NCBI GenBank assembly: GCA_002946415.1
Contig: NJPS01000051.1
Location: forward strand, 732,001 to 796,000
Source of the DNA: Rutstroemia sp. NJR-2017a BVV2
Taxonomy: Eukaryota; Ascomycota; Leotiomycetes; Helotiales; Rutstroemiaceae
Reading direction: 5' to 3'
Length of the DNA stretch: 64,000 nt
The translations under genes and the position numbers were made by a program. Shown in pieces: positions 24,299 to 34,677 of this stretch (position 1 is the first letter of the stretch; each line of letters opens with the position of its first letter). The notes beneath the pieces are model-generated. The model did no database searches. It was not told the origin of the DNA and saw nothing but the letters and a program-made list of their open reading frames with translations.

Positions 24299-27200
24299 AT
24301 GCAGTCCGAGAGATACGATAGCTCGCCGTCCTCCCCCGATCCTCTTAATGATTCACTAGTATTTCGCGCGCCGCCGAGCACGAAGCGGCGGAAGACTCCG
24401 CACTCGCGCCTTTCCTTGCCGACACCTGGCAGTTCTCCGAGAAAACAGATTTTCGAGCTGGATGTGGGAGATGCAATTTCGCCGCAGAAGATTAGAGTCA
24501 CCGTCCAGGCTGGAGATTCTGACGAAGAGGATGATCATGCCAACCTAAGACCTCATAACTTTAGCAGTCCAACACCTGCGCAAATACCCCGACGGATAGA
24601 ACGAACGACGACCACAACTGTACCATTGAGGGGGCTTTCAGACACGGAGGATAATGTGCAGTACAGCGCAACTCCAAAACGGGGTAGAGGTCGGCCAAGA
24701 AAATCGGTTACTCCGGCAAAAATACTGCCAACCCCAATTCGAGGTCGTAAACGCGGCCGGAAGAGCGTTGGGGAACAGGTTGACGATCAAGATGCGAATG
24801 ATTATTTTACCGGAGACACCGAGGAAAGGAGCCACAAAAAGCAACGGTCGCGATCCGTTAAGGGAGTGACTCCTAGAAAGTCAACACCCTCCAAGAAGAA
24901 GACGACTTTGGAAGGCGTAACATCGAGTGTGGTGGGAAAACGGGGTCGTGGTAGGCCAAGATCCAAATTACGAGAAGAAATTCTGTTGTCGGAGGATAGA
25001 AATGATCAAGCGGAAGAACCAAAAGCTACAAACGACGAAAGTCAACTTGGGTCCCCAAAGTCTCAGGAGAATTATCCGTTGGAGGAGCCCCAGCCAGCTA
25101 ATGGCAGCAGCTGGTCAGGAGTGCAAGATATCCACGAGGATCTTTTACAAGAAGAGATAGACCTTTTGGAAACGATCGATGCAAACCCATCGAGCCCGCG
25201 TTCTACTTACCCCACAGACCAGTCCACCTCACCTATTCCAAGTATTGAAGGTGATATTGTAATCGCAAGGTTTCACCCGGGTGAGGAAACGCCTCGCACC
25301 ACAGGTTGGTCCAGCTCTAGGTTCATGGACGAACAAGAAACTGTAAGTTCACCTACTAAGGCCGGGGCCGAAACACGTCCCTACGAAGAGGACACAAGAA
25401 GCGCAGAACCATTGCCACAGTCCGACGCTTTAAGTGACGAAGAACATGAGAACTACGAACACCGTATGGAAGGTTCAGATGATATAAACCAGCCCATAGA
25501 AGAATCAGACGATGAAGCATTTTCTGACGACGATCCGGATGACGCTTCAGAGGCACCACCCAGAGATGACTTTTCTGAAGACGAGATGGAGGACGATGAC
25601 GATGACGATCATAGGCCAGAGTTTGACACCATCATGGAAAGTGAAGGATTCAGTCTGATTTCACTAAATTCTGTTCCATCTTTAAGAAAGCCTTTAAGTG
25701 GGCCGGTACAGGAACAGGAGCAAACTCCTGCGCTTCCTCTGCAACACAAAGGTCTTTTGTCCGTACAGGGTGTGCATAATGCAGGAGAGAACGACTCCTT
25801 CTCAAGCATCGCATCAGAAACTCTCCAAGCTGCCACTCCAGGCATGAAAGCCCACAATCCTCAACTTCTTAGAGTTGAAAATACTCGCGATAATGATTCA
25901 TTCTCGAGCATACCGCCCGAAATTCTGGAGGCTGCCACCCCTGCTCGGAACCTCAATCATAAGCAGTCCTCACAATCTAAAGATTCTTCTGGAATCGAAG
26001 AGGATGAAGCTAGCAAGGCAATTGGTACGAAGAGCTTATCCAAATCACCGGTCACCGCCAGTAAATCCAACAGTGTGTATAATGATGACTCCTTCTCAAC
26101 CATACCGCCATCAATCCTTGAGGCCGCGACTCCAAGGCCGTTGCGTAAAGCGCCTCTTCGACCAAGCTCACTAGCAAAGTCTAAACTAGCATCTTCTGAG
26201 GCACCATCTTCATCGCAGAAGCAATCAAGTTCAAGTCCATCTACAGGATTGTCTAAGAAGATGAATTCACTCTCTCCTCCAGCGGAGGAAGCTCAACCCG
26301 ATCCTGCCAATCCTGTGATAGAATCACCAGCAAGCCGACCTGTTTTTCAGTCAGGCGAGGATTCTCTGGTGAACTCACAAATGCAGTCATCTCCACCAAT
26401 AATGGCTCCACGAGGGAATACCCATACTGCCCCCATTCATCAACAACGCCAAGCAGATTCCGGGATGACGCAAACACCACCTATACTATTCTCATCACCA
26501 TCACTACCTCCTCCCATCCAGCTATCTAGACAACCCTCTAGACAACCTTCCGAAAGGCCGGATTCGTCCACCACAAATGCCCCCTCTCCTGCGGAAAAGG
26601 CTGGTCGAGTTTTACAAGACATCGTCATACCGTCATCATTGCCAAGAAGTAGGTCACAAAGTTTGGCTAGCCCATTCAAAAGCCCCGCCATAGAAAGAAA
26701 ATCGAGCTCAAGCCTTTATCCAGAAACCAACGTTACTCGTTCGAATCCCACCGAGCATCCAAAACAGTCACTGCCTAAGCTAGATCACAATGATGAATTG
26801 ATGCCAAAGCCTTCGCACCGGAGAAATTGGAGTAGGACCATACACCACGACGCATTCAGCAACAGCGGAGGATCACAAAGACGATTTTCTACAGACAAAA
26901 GTTTTAACCTAACTTTGCCTAGCAGTCGCCGCTTGTCGAACTCGGTCAATGCTACTGTTAGTCCTCGCCCCATGCCCGTACAACAAGAAGAGGCGGTCGA
27001 CCAAAATGTACTTATGCGACGTACGGAAAAGGCATCTGAGGAAACTCCAGCCGTGCCGTCGCCGGCACAATTACGTGCTAGGGCTGGCAAGGGCAAGACC
27101 GTCTCATGGGAGGAGAAATGGGCGTCTGAGCGAGCAGCTGTAAGCAAACAGATTTCTGCCGCTGACGATAATAAGGTCATAGTCGTGGAATCAGAAGATG

Positions 27201-28741
27201 ATAACCAGGATCCCAATAACAATAGTGATGCTGAGGTTGAAGAGGAAGACGAAGAACAAGGAATGGAAATCGATCAGATTAATGACAAAGCTGCGCCTCG
27301 TCCCGACGAACATGCTGTTATTGAAGATGATGACGATGAAGACTTTGGGCTTCTCTTGGAGACTTTGAATTCTTCTCAGCAGGAGGCACAGTTGATATCT
27401 GATCTCTCAGATAAGCCCAAACGAAGTAAGCTTCCAAGTCCATGGAGGAAGAATGGTCAGCGTCTTGTTTACAGCGACGAAATAGCCCCAGGATCCCCTC
27501 CAGGATCAGCTCCAAGAGCGATCCCAGAGGACAATCCATCACCCAGAACTATCCCTCGACAAGCTGATGGCAAGCAGCAGCCTCAGTCCAACCCGCCTAT
27601 TGATGGCGACGAGACTTTGGATCTCTCAGGCTGGCACATACCTCAGAAATCAAATTTCGAACCGAAACCTCGACCAACAAGCCGAAGAAACTCAGATATA
27701 TCCGCACTATTAGGATCACCTCCAATGCAAGGACTTACTGATATAACCAATGGACGCGACAGAACCAATTCCGCCGAAAGTGCCTCCGTGGAGCCGGAAA
27801 GTGCTCATAAACCCAGCACTAAATCATCTTTGACGGAATCAATAAATAGTATCAGAGAACGAGTCGCACCATACATTCCAATTCCTCAAAAAGTAGGCTT
27901 TCAACCACGACCTCGTAAAGCTGCTGAAGAAATACCGCCTTCTCCAACCCCTCAACCAACGTCCATTTCAAAAGGTATCTTCGGCCTGCTTGGTGCTCGT
28001 ACAAAAACCAAGACCGATTTACCAACCCCGGACTCTTCGTCCTCTATGGTAGGCACCCTGACCAATACCTCTCCAAGCAGGAGTAACATGCTGAAGAACC
28101 AATCAAAAAAGGCCTTTGCGCCCGCTCCTTCCGCTCCCCAAAACCACAAAGAAAATCACCATCCTTCCAGCAACAACAAAAGCAACAACGAGAACCCACC
28201 CCCCAAATGGACCCAACCAATCCCCCCTCTCCAAGCCCCCCTAGCCGTCCCCCCCTCCCCCACAAAATCCATCCTCCGCTCCCCCCAACGACCCTCCTTC
28301 CTCTTCCAACCCCTCCAACCCTCCCCCAGCAAAACCGTCATCTTCGCCTCCTCCTCCCCACAATCCTCCTCCTCAGGCTCTCCATCTCTGTCACCCACAG
28401 TATGGACAAAAGACCACTGGCTTCTTCTCGACGCCATTGTCAAGAGCTGGAAACCGGAGAATCAAGATGAAGGGGAAGGGGGGAAGTATGGGAGGAGAAA
28501 CTCCACGAGGGTGATTAGTCGGTTGTTGGGGAAGTGGGTGAGTTTGAGGAACGGGAATGGGAAGGTAAAGGGAGAGGATGGTGTGGTAGGGAGTGAGAAA
28601 ATGAGGCTCGAACAGTGGCATTTGGAGGCGGTGGATGAGTTTCGGGGGGAGGTGCCGGGCTGGGATGAGAAGGTTGTGGCGAAGAGGGTTTTTGCGCTGA
28701 TTGTGGGGGAGGAGAGGAGGAGGAAGGGGTTGATTAAGTGA
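24299..28741 (+). CDS. large AT-hook chromatin-associated protein
   Basis: Intronless 1480-residue protein, start ATG in a CCATGC context with no competing upstream ATG in frame. Two canonical AT-hooks (GRGRPRK near residue 128, GRGRPRS near 217) and one RGRKRGRK block (near 147) predict binding in the minor groove of AT-rich DNA and a nuclear location. The rest is mostly disordered: Ser/Pro-rich stretches, acidic blocks such as DDDDDD near residue 440 and around 985-1020, and many SP/TP sites suggesting cell-cycle kinase control. A motif of the form DSFSxIxxxxLxAATP occurs three times (about residues 497-515, 531-548 and 595-612). Conserved-looking islands are VSWEEKWASERAAV (near 934) and a folded C-terminal block from WTKDHWLLLDAIVKSW (near 1369) to the end, which might be a divergent Myb/SANT-like or partner-binding module. 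Similar fungal proteins are usually just labelled AT-hook or AT DNA-binding protein. Exact role unknown. Confidence 0.85.
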   Translation: MQSERYDSSPSSPDPLNDSLVFRAPPSTKRRKTPHSRLSLPTPGSSPRKQIFELDVGDAISPQKIRVTVQAGDSDEEDDHANLRPHNFSSPTPAQIPRRIERTTTTTVPLRGLSDTEDNVQYSATPKRGRGRPRKSVTPAKILPTPIRGRKRGRKSVGEQVDDQDANDYFTGDTEERSHKKQRSRSVKGVTPRKSTPSKKKTTLEGVTSSVVGKRGRGRPRSKLREEILLSEDRNDQAEEPKATNDESQLGSPKSQENYPLEEPQPANGSSWSGVQDIHEDLLQEEIDLLETIDANPSSPRSTYPTDQSTSPIPSIEGDIVIARFHPGEETPRTTGWSSSRFMDEQETVSSPTKAGAETRPYEEDTRSAEPLPQSDALSDEEHENYEHRMEGSDDINQPIEESDDEAFSDDDPDDASEAPPRDDFSEDEMEDDDDDDHRPEFDTIMESEGFSLISLNSVPSLRKPLSGPVQEQEQTPALPLQHKGLLSVQGVHNAGENDSFSSIASETLQAATPGMKAHNPQLLRVENTRDNDSFSSIPPEILEAATPARNLNHKQSSQSKDSSGIEEDEASKAIGTKSLSKSPVTASKSNSVYNDDSFSTIPPSILEAATPRPLRKAPLRPSSLAKSKLASSEAPSSSQKQSSSSPSTGLSKKMNSLSPPAEEAQPDPANPVIESPASRPVFQSGEDSLVNSQMQSSPPIMAPRGNTHTAPIHQQRQADSGMTQTPPILFSSPSLPPPIQLSRQPSRQPSERPDSSTTNAPSPAEKAGRVLQDIVIPSSLPRSRSQSLASPFKSPAIERKSSSSLYPETNVTRSNPTEHPKQSLPKLDHNDELMPKPSHRRNWSRTIHHDAFSNSGGSQRRFSTDKSFNLTLPSSRRLSNSVNATVSPRPMPVQQEEAVDQNVLMRRTEKASEETPAVPSPAQLRARAGKGKTVSWEEKWASERAAVSKQISAADDNKVIVVESEDDNQDPNNNSDAEVEEEDEEQGMEIDQINDKAAPRPDEHAVIEDDDDEDFGLLLETLNSSQQEAQLISDLSDKPKRSKLPSPWRKNGQRLVYSDEIAPGSPPGSAPRAIPEDNPSPRTIPRQADGKQQPQSNPPIDGDETLDLSGWHIPQKSNFEPKPRPTSRRNSDISALLGSPPMQGLTDITNGRDRTNSAESASVEPESAHKPSTKSSLTESINSIRERVAPYIPIPQKVGFQPRPRKAAEEIPPSPTPQPTSISKGIFGLLGARTKTKTDLPTPDSSSSMVGTLTNTSPSRSNMLKNQSKKAFAPAPSAPQNHKENHHPSSNNKSNNENPPPKWTQPIPPLQAPLAVPPSPTKSILRSPQRPSFLFQPLQPSPSKTVIFASSSPQSSSSGSPSLSPTVWTKDHWLLLDAIVKSWKPENQDEGEGGKYGRRNSTRVISRLLGKWVSLRNGNGKVKGEDGVVGSEKMRLEQWHLEAVDEFRGEVPGWDEKVVAKRVFALIVGEERRRKGLIK

Positions 28742-29322
28742 GTGGTATGGTGTTTGGCTGGGTTTTGTATGGCTCGTTGGGAGGAAGGGTTTCGTGTATA
28801 TTTATATGTATGTATGTACGGTTGACTTGGTTGTTTGGTTGATATATTCAGGGTTTTGGATAAGCATGAGCATGAATGAGCACTGTTCTGAGCGGTCGAG
28901 ATTTTGGAGTATTGGGAACGGATACCTTGGAGCGAGTTCTGAGCGATTGCTGCTTCACTTTTATTGCCGTATCATATTGTATGATTGTCTGCGGTACACC
29001 AGCAGGATGAATGAGCTTTTGGTGTGAGCTCGCTGTTTCCATGATAATTGCTACGGTCAAATAATGACAGGGTTTAACAATTCAGCAATTCTTTTCACGT
29101 TCAGTCGAAATACAACGCAGATGAAATCTCTAGATGCATGTCACCACCGCATTGGCTTAATCCCGCAGCCAAAGAAATTTTCAATCCTAGAGAACCATTT
29201 CATATCATTTCACGTCCTTTCATCATTGCGCCTCTATGATACAAGTTGCATTCATTTGCCTGGCATTTCCCTAGTATTTGTTTGCCACCCACGGCCTCCT
29301 TTCCACTACCGCGATTTTACGC
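28742..29322. other. convergent intergenic region
   Basis: About 580 bp between the stop codons of the AT-hook gene and RPN6. It holds the two 3' UTRs; TATATTTATATGTATG just after 28790 is AT-rich as expected of a 3' end. No gene seen. Confidence 0.6.
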
Positions 29323-30727
29323 TTACTCCAACATGCTTGCTTGGTTTGTATAAAGCACATCGACCACACTGCTCAACTTCTCGATTGTTGCCAATGCCGC
29401 ATCGTAACCTTCATCTCTCTCCGTCTCATCGTAGATAATCAAACAACCTGCTCCTTGGTCCAATACACCAATGATCACTTTATCGAGGATCATCTGTGAT
29501 AACTTCCTCTCTACCTGCTGCGTGTCCAGACCGACCATCTTGGCGATATGGGCGATTTCAACGCGGGAGAATGGCTCGATAACTTTAATGAGATTTTGTT
29601 CCAACATGGCATCGTAGAGTCGGCGGAGATGGTTGCGAATGAATGGATCGGAGCCGAGCTCGTGGCGGTAGTCTCCGAGAGCCTTCTCGTATTCTTCTAG
29701 CGATCGGTTGGAGTGGGCGCGTGCAACTGCTTTCATAGCTTCGAGGTTCTTGCCGGCGTATTTGACGGCTTGTTTGGAGGTCATGAGGGAGTTGACATCA
29801 TCTACCAGGTTGAGCATGATTTTGCAGAGAAGCATGTATTGTAGTGCGGCGGTAGCCTTTTCGGGCTCATCTTGTGTGTGGTATCCATCTAGCGCTTCAA
29901 TGAAATATGAGAATGCAGTGTTGAAATCTTTGTCTTCGGCGTGGAGTTTGCCAGATTGCATGTCGAGACCGGCTTGAAGGAGAGGTGGCGTATAGACGGA
30001 TGCTGCGCTTGTTCGTGCGGATGTGAGAGCGGCGCGTCCCTTGGCTACATTTCCTAAAGCATGGTAGACACGGGATTCGAGAAGCTGCACTTCGACGAGG
30101 ACGAGTTTGTCATCGAGACGCTTGAGTTCTTTGAGAAGGCTGTTGATCAACGTGAGGGCATCGTAGTAGGATTGCTTGATCATATAAAGACCAACTAGAC
30201 GGGTTTCCAGATTCTGCCTTAAGAAGCCACGACGCTCGGAGGTGGCCCATTCGATACATGACTTGGTGACGGCGATTTGGGTATCTGTTGTGTTGGGAAT
30301 GGCATTGAAGAGGTCTAGGAGCTGTCGTACTATGAGAGATAAAGTTAGCAGAGCCCTTATGAGTGTTCTAGGTGCGATATTATTTCAAGCATGATATCCA
30401 TACCTAGCTTCGCAGTTTTGGCCTTCGCGAATGATGATAATACCGTTCGGCTTGTTGTAATCAGTTCTACCAAGTCATCCGCTTTCCTGCTTGCAAGTCA
30501 GCAATCGTCTCGTAGTTTAGGATCTCTGCCGGTCGAGCATCTCACTTCTGGTCACGGTATAATTCTCCTAAGCTAACCAACGCAATCTCATACTCCCGCA
30601 CGGCGGCTTCTGAAGTTACTGAAGGAGGTTTGGAGATAATATCCTTGTATTCCGCCTCCGCCTTCGCTGGATCTGTCTTGGCCAGCTTCTGGGCATCTTG
30701 TATCCTCTGAGATTCCGCTGGTGCCAT
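29323..30727 (-). CDS. RPN6: 26S proteasome regulatory subunit Rpn6 (PSMD11 homologue)
   Basis: Three exons on the minus strand, 30546-30727, 30404-30486 and 29323-30329, give 423 residues, the usual size for Rpn6. Introns are 59 bp (30487-30545) and 74 bp (30330-30403, with a GCTAAC branch). Rpn6 is a scaffold subunit of the proteasome lid that clamps the regulatory particle to the 20S core. The N-terminal helical solenoid begins MAPAESQRIQDAQKLAKTDP. The C-terminal half is a PCI domain (winged helix around RVEIAHIAKMVGLDTQQVERKL), followed by DKVIIGVLDQGAGCLIIYDE and the terminal helix that bundles with other lid subunits. All expected parts are present. It shares a 244-bp divergent promoter with SOF1. 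The final exon carries most of the protein, and frame continuity supports both joins. Confidence 0.96.
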
Positions 30728-30971
30728 GTTGATAATTGTGGAAAATTAAGATTTAGGTGAAGTTGTCTTTGTTGCTATGAAGGAAATCGCATTTCTAGGT
30801 AAACTCATTACGATGCCGCTAGGTACCTGGAGCTTGTGGAAACCGCGCTAAGCTTACAATCCCTGCAAAATTTATTTTGCCCCGAGAATTTTATCGACGC
30901 CGGAATATGTCTTGCGCTCCGTCTGATCAAGAGAAACACAAATAAATGGTTACAAAATACTGATATTCATT
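30728..30971. promoter_or_regulatory. bidirectional promoter between RPN6 and SOF1
   Basis: 244 bp separate the two start codons, so the two genes must share this control region. It includes TTTGCCCCG at 30875-30883, which matches the proteasome-associated control element (reverse complement TTTGCCACC) at seven of nine positions. That is suggestive only, since Rpn4-type control is not established for these fungi. No TATA box is obvious on either side. Confidence 0.6.
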
Positions 30972-32413
30972 ATGGTGAGCACATTTAGGAAATTGATCAA
31001 GTGGTATGCTAACAATGCTATGCTATAGAAAATCAAAGCACTCAGTCGTGCCTCTATCCAGGCCCCAGGGTCTGAGGCAAAACAGCCCCGCAACCTTGGT
31101 ATGTACAATACCTCATGAACTGAAGCTGGACTTTGCGCTGATAGACATGCTTCTCAGATCCCGCCTTACATCCTTTCGAGCGAGCTCGAGAATATACCCG
31201 CGCCCTCAATGCCACCAAAATGGAAAGAATGTTCGCCGCACCATTTATTACACAGCTAGGCAACGGTCATGTCGATGGAGTTTATACAATGGCAAAGGAT
31301 CCGAACTCGTTGGAGAGATTTGCAAGCGGAAGCGGTGACGGAATTGTAAAGGTGTGGGATTTAACTTCTAGAGAGGAGATCTGGAATGGCAGTGCGCATG
31401 AGAACATTGTCAAGGGAATGAGCTGGACAAGGGAGAAGAAACTATTGACCTGCGCAAGCGATCGGTCAATTAAGCTCTGGGACCCTTACAATACACCATC
31501 TGGATCTGCGCCTTTAGCAACATGGTTGGGAACGGGGGCATTCACAAGTATATCGCATCATCGATCGAAGAATGCGTTCGCAGCATCATCAGATGTAATT
31601 TCAATCTACGACCTCGAAAGGCATACTGCTCCACCAGAAGTACTCAAATGGCCAAATTCCACGGACACGATTACGACGGTAGCATTCAACCAAATCGAAA
31701 CTTCTATATTGGCTTCTACGGCTTCTGATAGGTCGGTGGTCTTGTATGATCTTCGAACCGGGCTACCAGTACATAAAACGGTTCTCAACTTCGCCTCAAA
31801 TGCGATATCATGGAACCCTATGGAAGCATTCAACTTCGCTGTAGCGAACGAAGACCATAACGTCTATATTTTCGATATGCGAAAGATGGAGAGAGCATTG
31901 AACGTACTGAAGGATCATGTAGCTGCAGTCATGGACGTTGAATTCAGCCCAACTGGCGAGGAGCTTGTAACAGCCTCATACGATAGGACGATCAGATTAT
32001 GGAGCAGGACAAAGGGTCACTCAAGGGATATTTATCACACAAAGCGCATGCAGAGAGTTTTCTCTGCTACATGGACACCAGACTCAAAATTCATTTTGTC
32101 TGGATCAGATGACGGCAACATTCGTTTATGGAGGGCGAATGCTTCTAAGCGAGAAGGTATCAAATCCGCCAAGCAACGGTCAGCTTTGGAATACAACGAA
32201 GCGCTTTCGGAAAGATATGCACATATGCCCGAAATCAGACGTATTAAGCGTCATAGGCATATTCCCAAGGTGGTCAAGAAGGCTGGTGAAATCAAATCTG
32301 AAGAACTCAAGGCTATCAAGCGCAGACAAGAGAACGAGCGCAAGCATACCAAGAAGCAATTCCAAAAGAGACGAGCCGAAAGGGAAAAGATGGTTTTGGC
32401 AAACGAAAAGTAA
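30972..32413 (+). CDS. SOF1: Sof1/DCAF13 WD40 ribosome-biogenesis factor
   Basis: Three exons: 30972-30974 (the ATG codon alone), 31029-31098 and 31158-32413, giving 442 residues. The introns are 54 bp (GTGAGC donor, GCTAAC branch) and 59 bp (GTATGT donor, CTCAG acceptor). Sof1 belongs to the small-subunit processome with U3 snoRNA and is needed for 18S rRNA maturation in the nucleolus. The N terminus MKIKALSRAS and the following DPALHPFERAREYTRALNAT are typical of the family. A seven-bladed WD40 propeller follows (for example GSGDGIVKVWDLTSREEIW, ASYDRTIRLWSR, SGSDDGNIRLWRANAS). The very basic C-terminal Sof1 domain runs through RSALEYNEALSERYAHMPE, RIKRHRHIPK and the Lys/Arg-rich tail ending ANEK. 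Complete, with no unusual features apart from the ATG-only first coding exon. Confidence 0.96.
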
Positions 32414-33259
32414 TTACGTTCATATGTGGCTTGGGTCTATGGAGTTGTGGAGCGGTATTTTTGATGCATGTGGCATTTGCATGGAGTTAACAATATGGGG
32501 CTGGTTCAAGGAATACCACAAATTACTGATTGTAGGTAGGTCGAGAATGGATCTTGGGGAAATAAAATGTACTATTGCCTATGACGATTTCTTTACAGTC
32601 ATGTGCTCTTTTTGATGGTGCTAGCGCGCTGGTCAACTACTTTGAACAGTGAGAATGTATGAGACTGGTCTAAACTCATGCAAACGGTATATATACCATA
32701 GTACTATGATCGTGATGCGGTTCTCAAACTCCGGTGTTTTTGGAGTGCTTCCCTTCTTGCCGGCGACAAAACCGTCGGTAGTCCTCCCCAGTGGCTACAG
32801 GAGGTATACATTCAATCATAACCTATTACTAAAGTTCATCATGCAGCTTTGGAGTAGAGAGATGAACGCTACATTTGCAAGAACTCCCTGAATACAGTAA
32901 GTAAAGGCCCATTCTGAATTTCTGCGACTCAAGGTCTTCTATCCTCGTAGTGCCTAAGATGATCAAGTGAAAGTTCGCTTCTCGATCTTAGTATTTGGCG
33001 AACTTACTATCACTTATAATTGCTTTAGATCACCAATAGAGCACCTAGTTCCCGCAGCCTAGAGGAGCACCAGTACATATTGTCACTGCATACGTAGCTT
33101 CCGCAGTCCGAAACATGATTGGAAGAGGGCTGGACCTAGAGACAACATATAACACTGTCTCATTGAGGGCTCAACACTCTCGAGGATATATTTCAGGTTC
33201 CTCATCTATTCAACATTGCGTCGCATAATCAATAGCAATAACTCTTCGTAGAGTCCAAG
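32414..33259. other. intergenic region between SOF1 and the GNAT gene
   Basis: About 850 bp holding the SOF1 3' UTR and the promoter of the acetyltransferase gene. Short chance frames only. Confidence 0.55.
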
Positions 33260-34169
33260 ATGTCTAGCATAACATACGACATAGACAAGTTCGAGCTACG
33301 GGAATACAACCCGGATCTATGGCATGACACCGCAAGATTCTTCGGTGAGTGTAACGAAACATGGATCCCGAAAATTGGAAATTTACTCCAGAGCCTTCGA
33401 GCCAAGGGTAAGGCCCTTGTCCTCTGCAGCAACATATATTGTGGACTGATTTAAATACTTAAGGACGTATCACAGCCAATGATAGCAGGCTACCAAGGGA
33501 GCCTCAAGACATCTGCGTTCGAGTACAGGCGAGGAATCGTCTTGTGGGATTTGCGCTAGCAAGCACTTGGGATTATTCGGATCGAACTGTCTGCTGGATA
33601 AATGAACTCGTCATCTATCGAAATCATCGTCGTCAGGGCCTTGCAACGATGTTATTGAGAGAACTAAAGAGGCATGGGGATATTTTCGGGATCACAGGTT
33701 ATCATCCCGCTGCTTGTATGGCTGCCCGAGCCGCATTCAGTAGTAAGTCTGATCTTAAATGACCCCTCCATAACGTTCTTTGAAGCTGATAGCAATAGAT
33801 GTATCAACCGCTAAGATTAGATGGTACATGCAAGCAAATGCCAGAAAGATTATGATGAACTCACCTTTCAACGATCATGTACGAGCGAAGATTTCAGGTG
33901 CGTTGTACATAAAATGGACACTAGACCATGAAACGAGTCCAACCGTAATTGCAAGCAATACTATCACTGAGCTGGACTCAGCCCCTTCTGAAGAACGGCC
34001 ATTACCTACTCAGGAGCGACATGAGTTCCTTCTCATTCCTGCAGCTCCTCGACCTCCCAGTTTGAAAACAATCAAAAAGAGAGCAAAGACAAAGACAAGG
34101 ATGAGATATCCGGAGCGTCTCTTTGACCGTTTATTCTGCGGGATAGGGGCAGGTTCTACCACGTGGTAG
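33260..34169 (+). CDS. GNAT-family N-acetyltransferase
   Basis: Three exons, 33260-33407, 33464-33742 and 33799-34169, give 265 residues; both introns are 56 bp (donors GTAAGG and GTAAGT). The acetyl-CoA pyrophosphate loop of motif A is visible as RNHRRQGLATMLLREL (about residues 100-115), preceded by the strands VGFALASTWDYS and VCWINELVIY. After it comes GITGYHPAACMAARAAF, a block often seen in fungal GNAT proteins of this type. The C-terminal 70 residues are Lys/Arg/Pro-rich (KTIKKRAKTKTRMRYPE), possibly disordered or a nuclear signal. The enzyme should transfer an acetyl group from acetyl-CoA to an amine, but the substrate (protein or small molecule) cannot be inferred. The frame would stop at once without the splices, which supports the model. 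Confidence 0.82.
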
Positions 34170-34677
34170 TATGGTCTGGAATGTCGGATTCGAATTTCCG
34201 GTGTCTTTGGGAACTTATATTTCGACCTAACAGTATGTAAATAAGTCAGATACACTTTGCAGATGATAGGTAGAAAGGACACTAGCCAGAGTAAAGGACT
34301 GCATTGTCGAGGGGCTATTTTGACATCAAAGAGGCACCATTCACAAAGGCCATTGTTCTTGAATTCTTTCGGCATCAAATGAGCGTTCATTCACAAGCGA
34401 TACTGGTCGTCTCATCTATAAGATTGTGATAATTGTGAGCAGGGTACTGAGCAGGCAGAACCTGTGTAGTTGAAGCTTAGTCAATCTTGAAAACGACGAC
34501 GAGGTTCGGAAAATCATATGGTCCGTGCGTTATAAATTTTGTGGACGCGATACCACGCGCAAAGCTCTGGAAAAGAATTCGACGGCTTCTACAACACTGT
34601 CCTTTACGCTGCGGTGACGATTTTCTTCTTCCACATCACGATAACAGTCTAGCGTTTGCTTTACAGAATCTCCCAAA
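34170..34677. other. intergenic region upstream of CCT3
   Basis: About 500 bp containing the end of the GNAT transcript and the CCT3 promoter and leader. No further gene seen. Confidence 0.55.
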
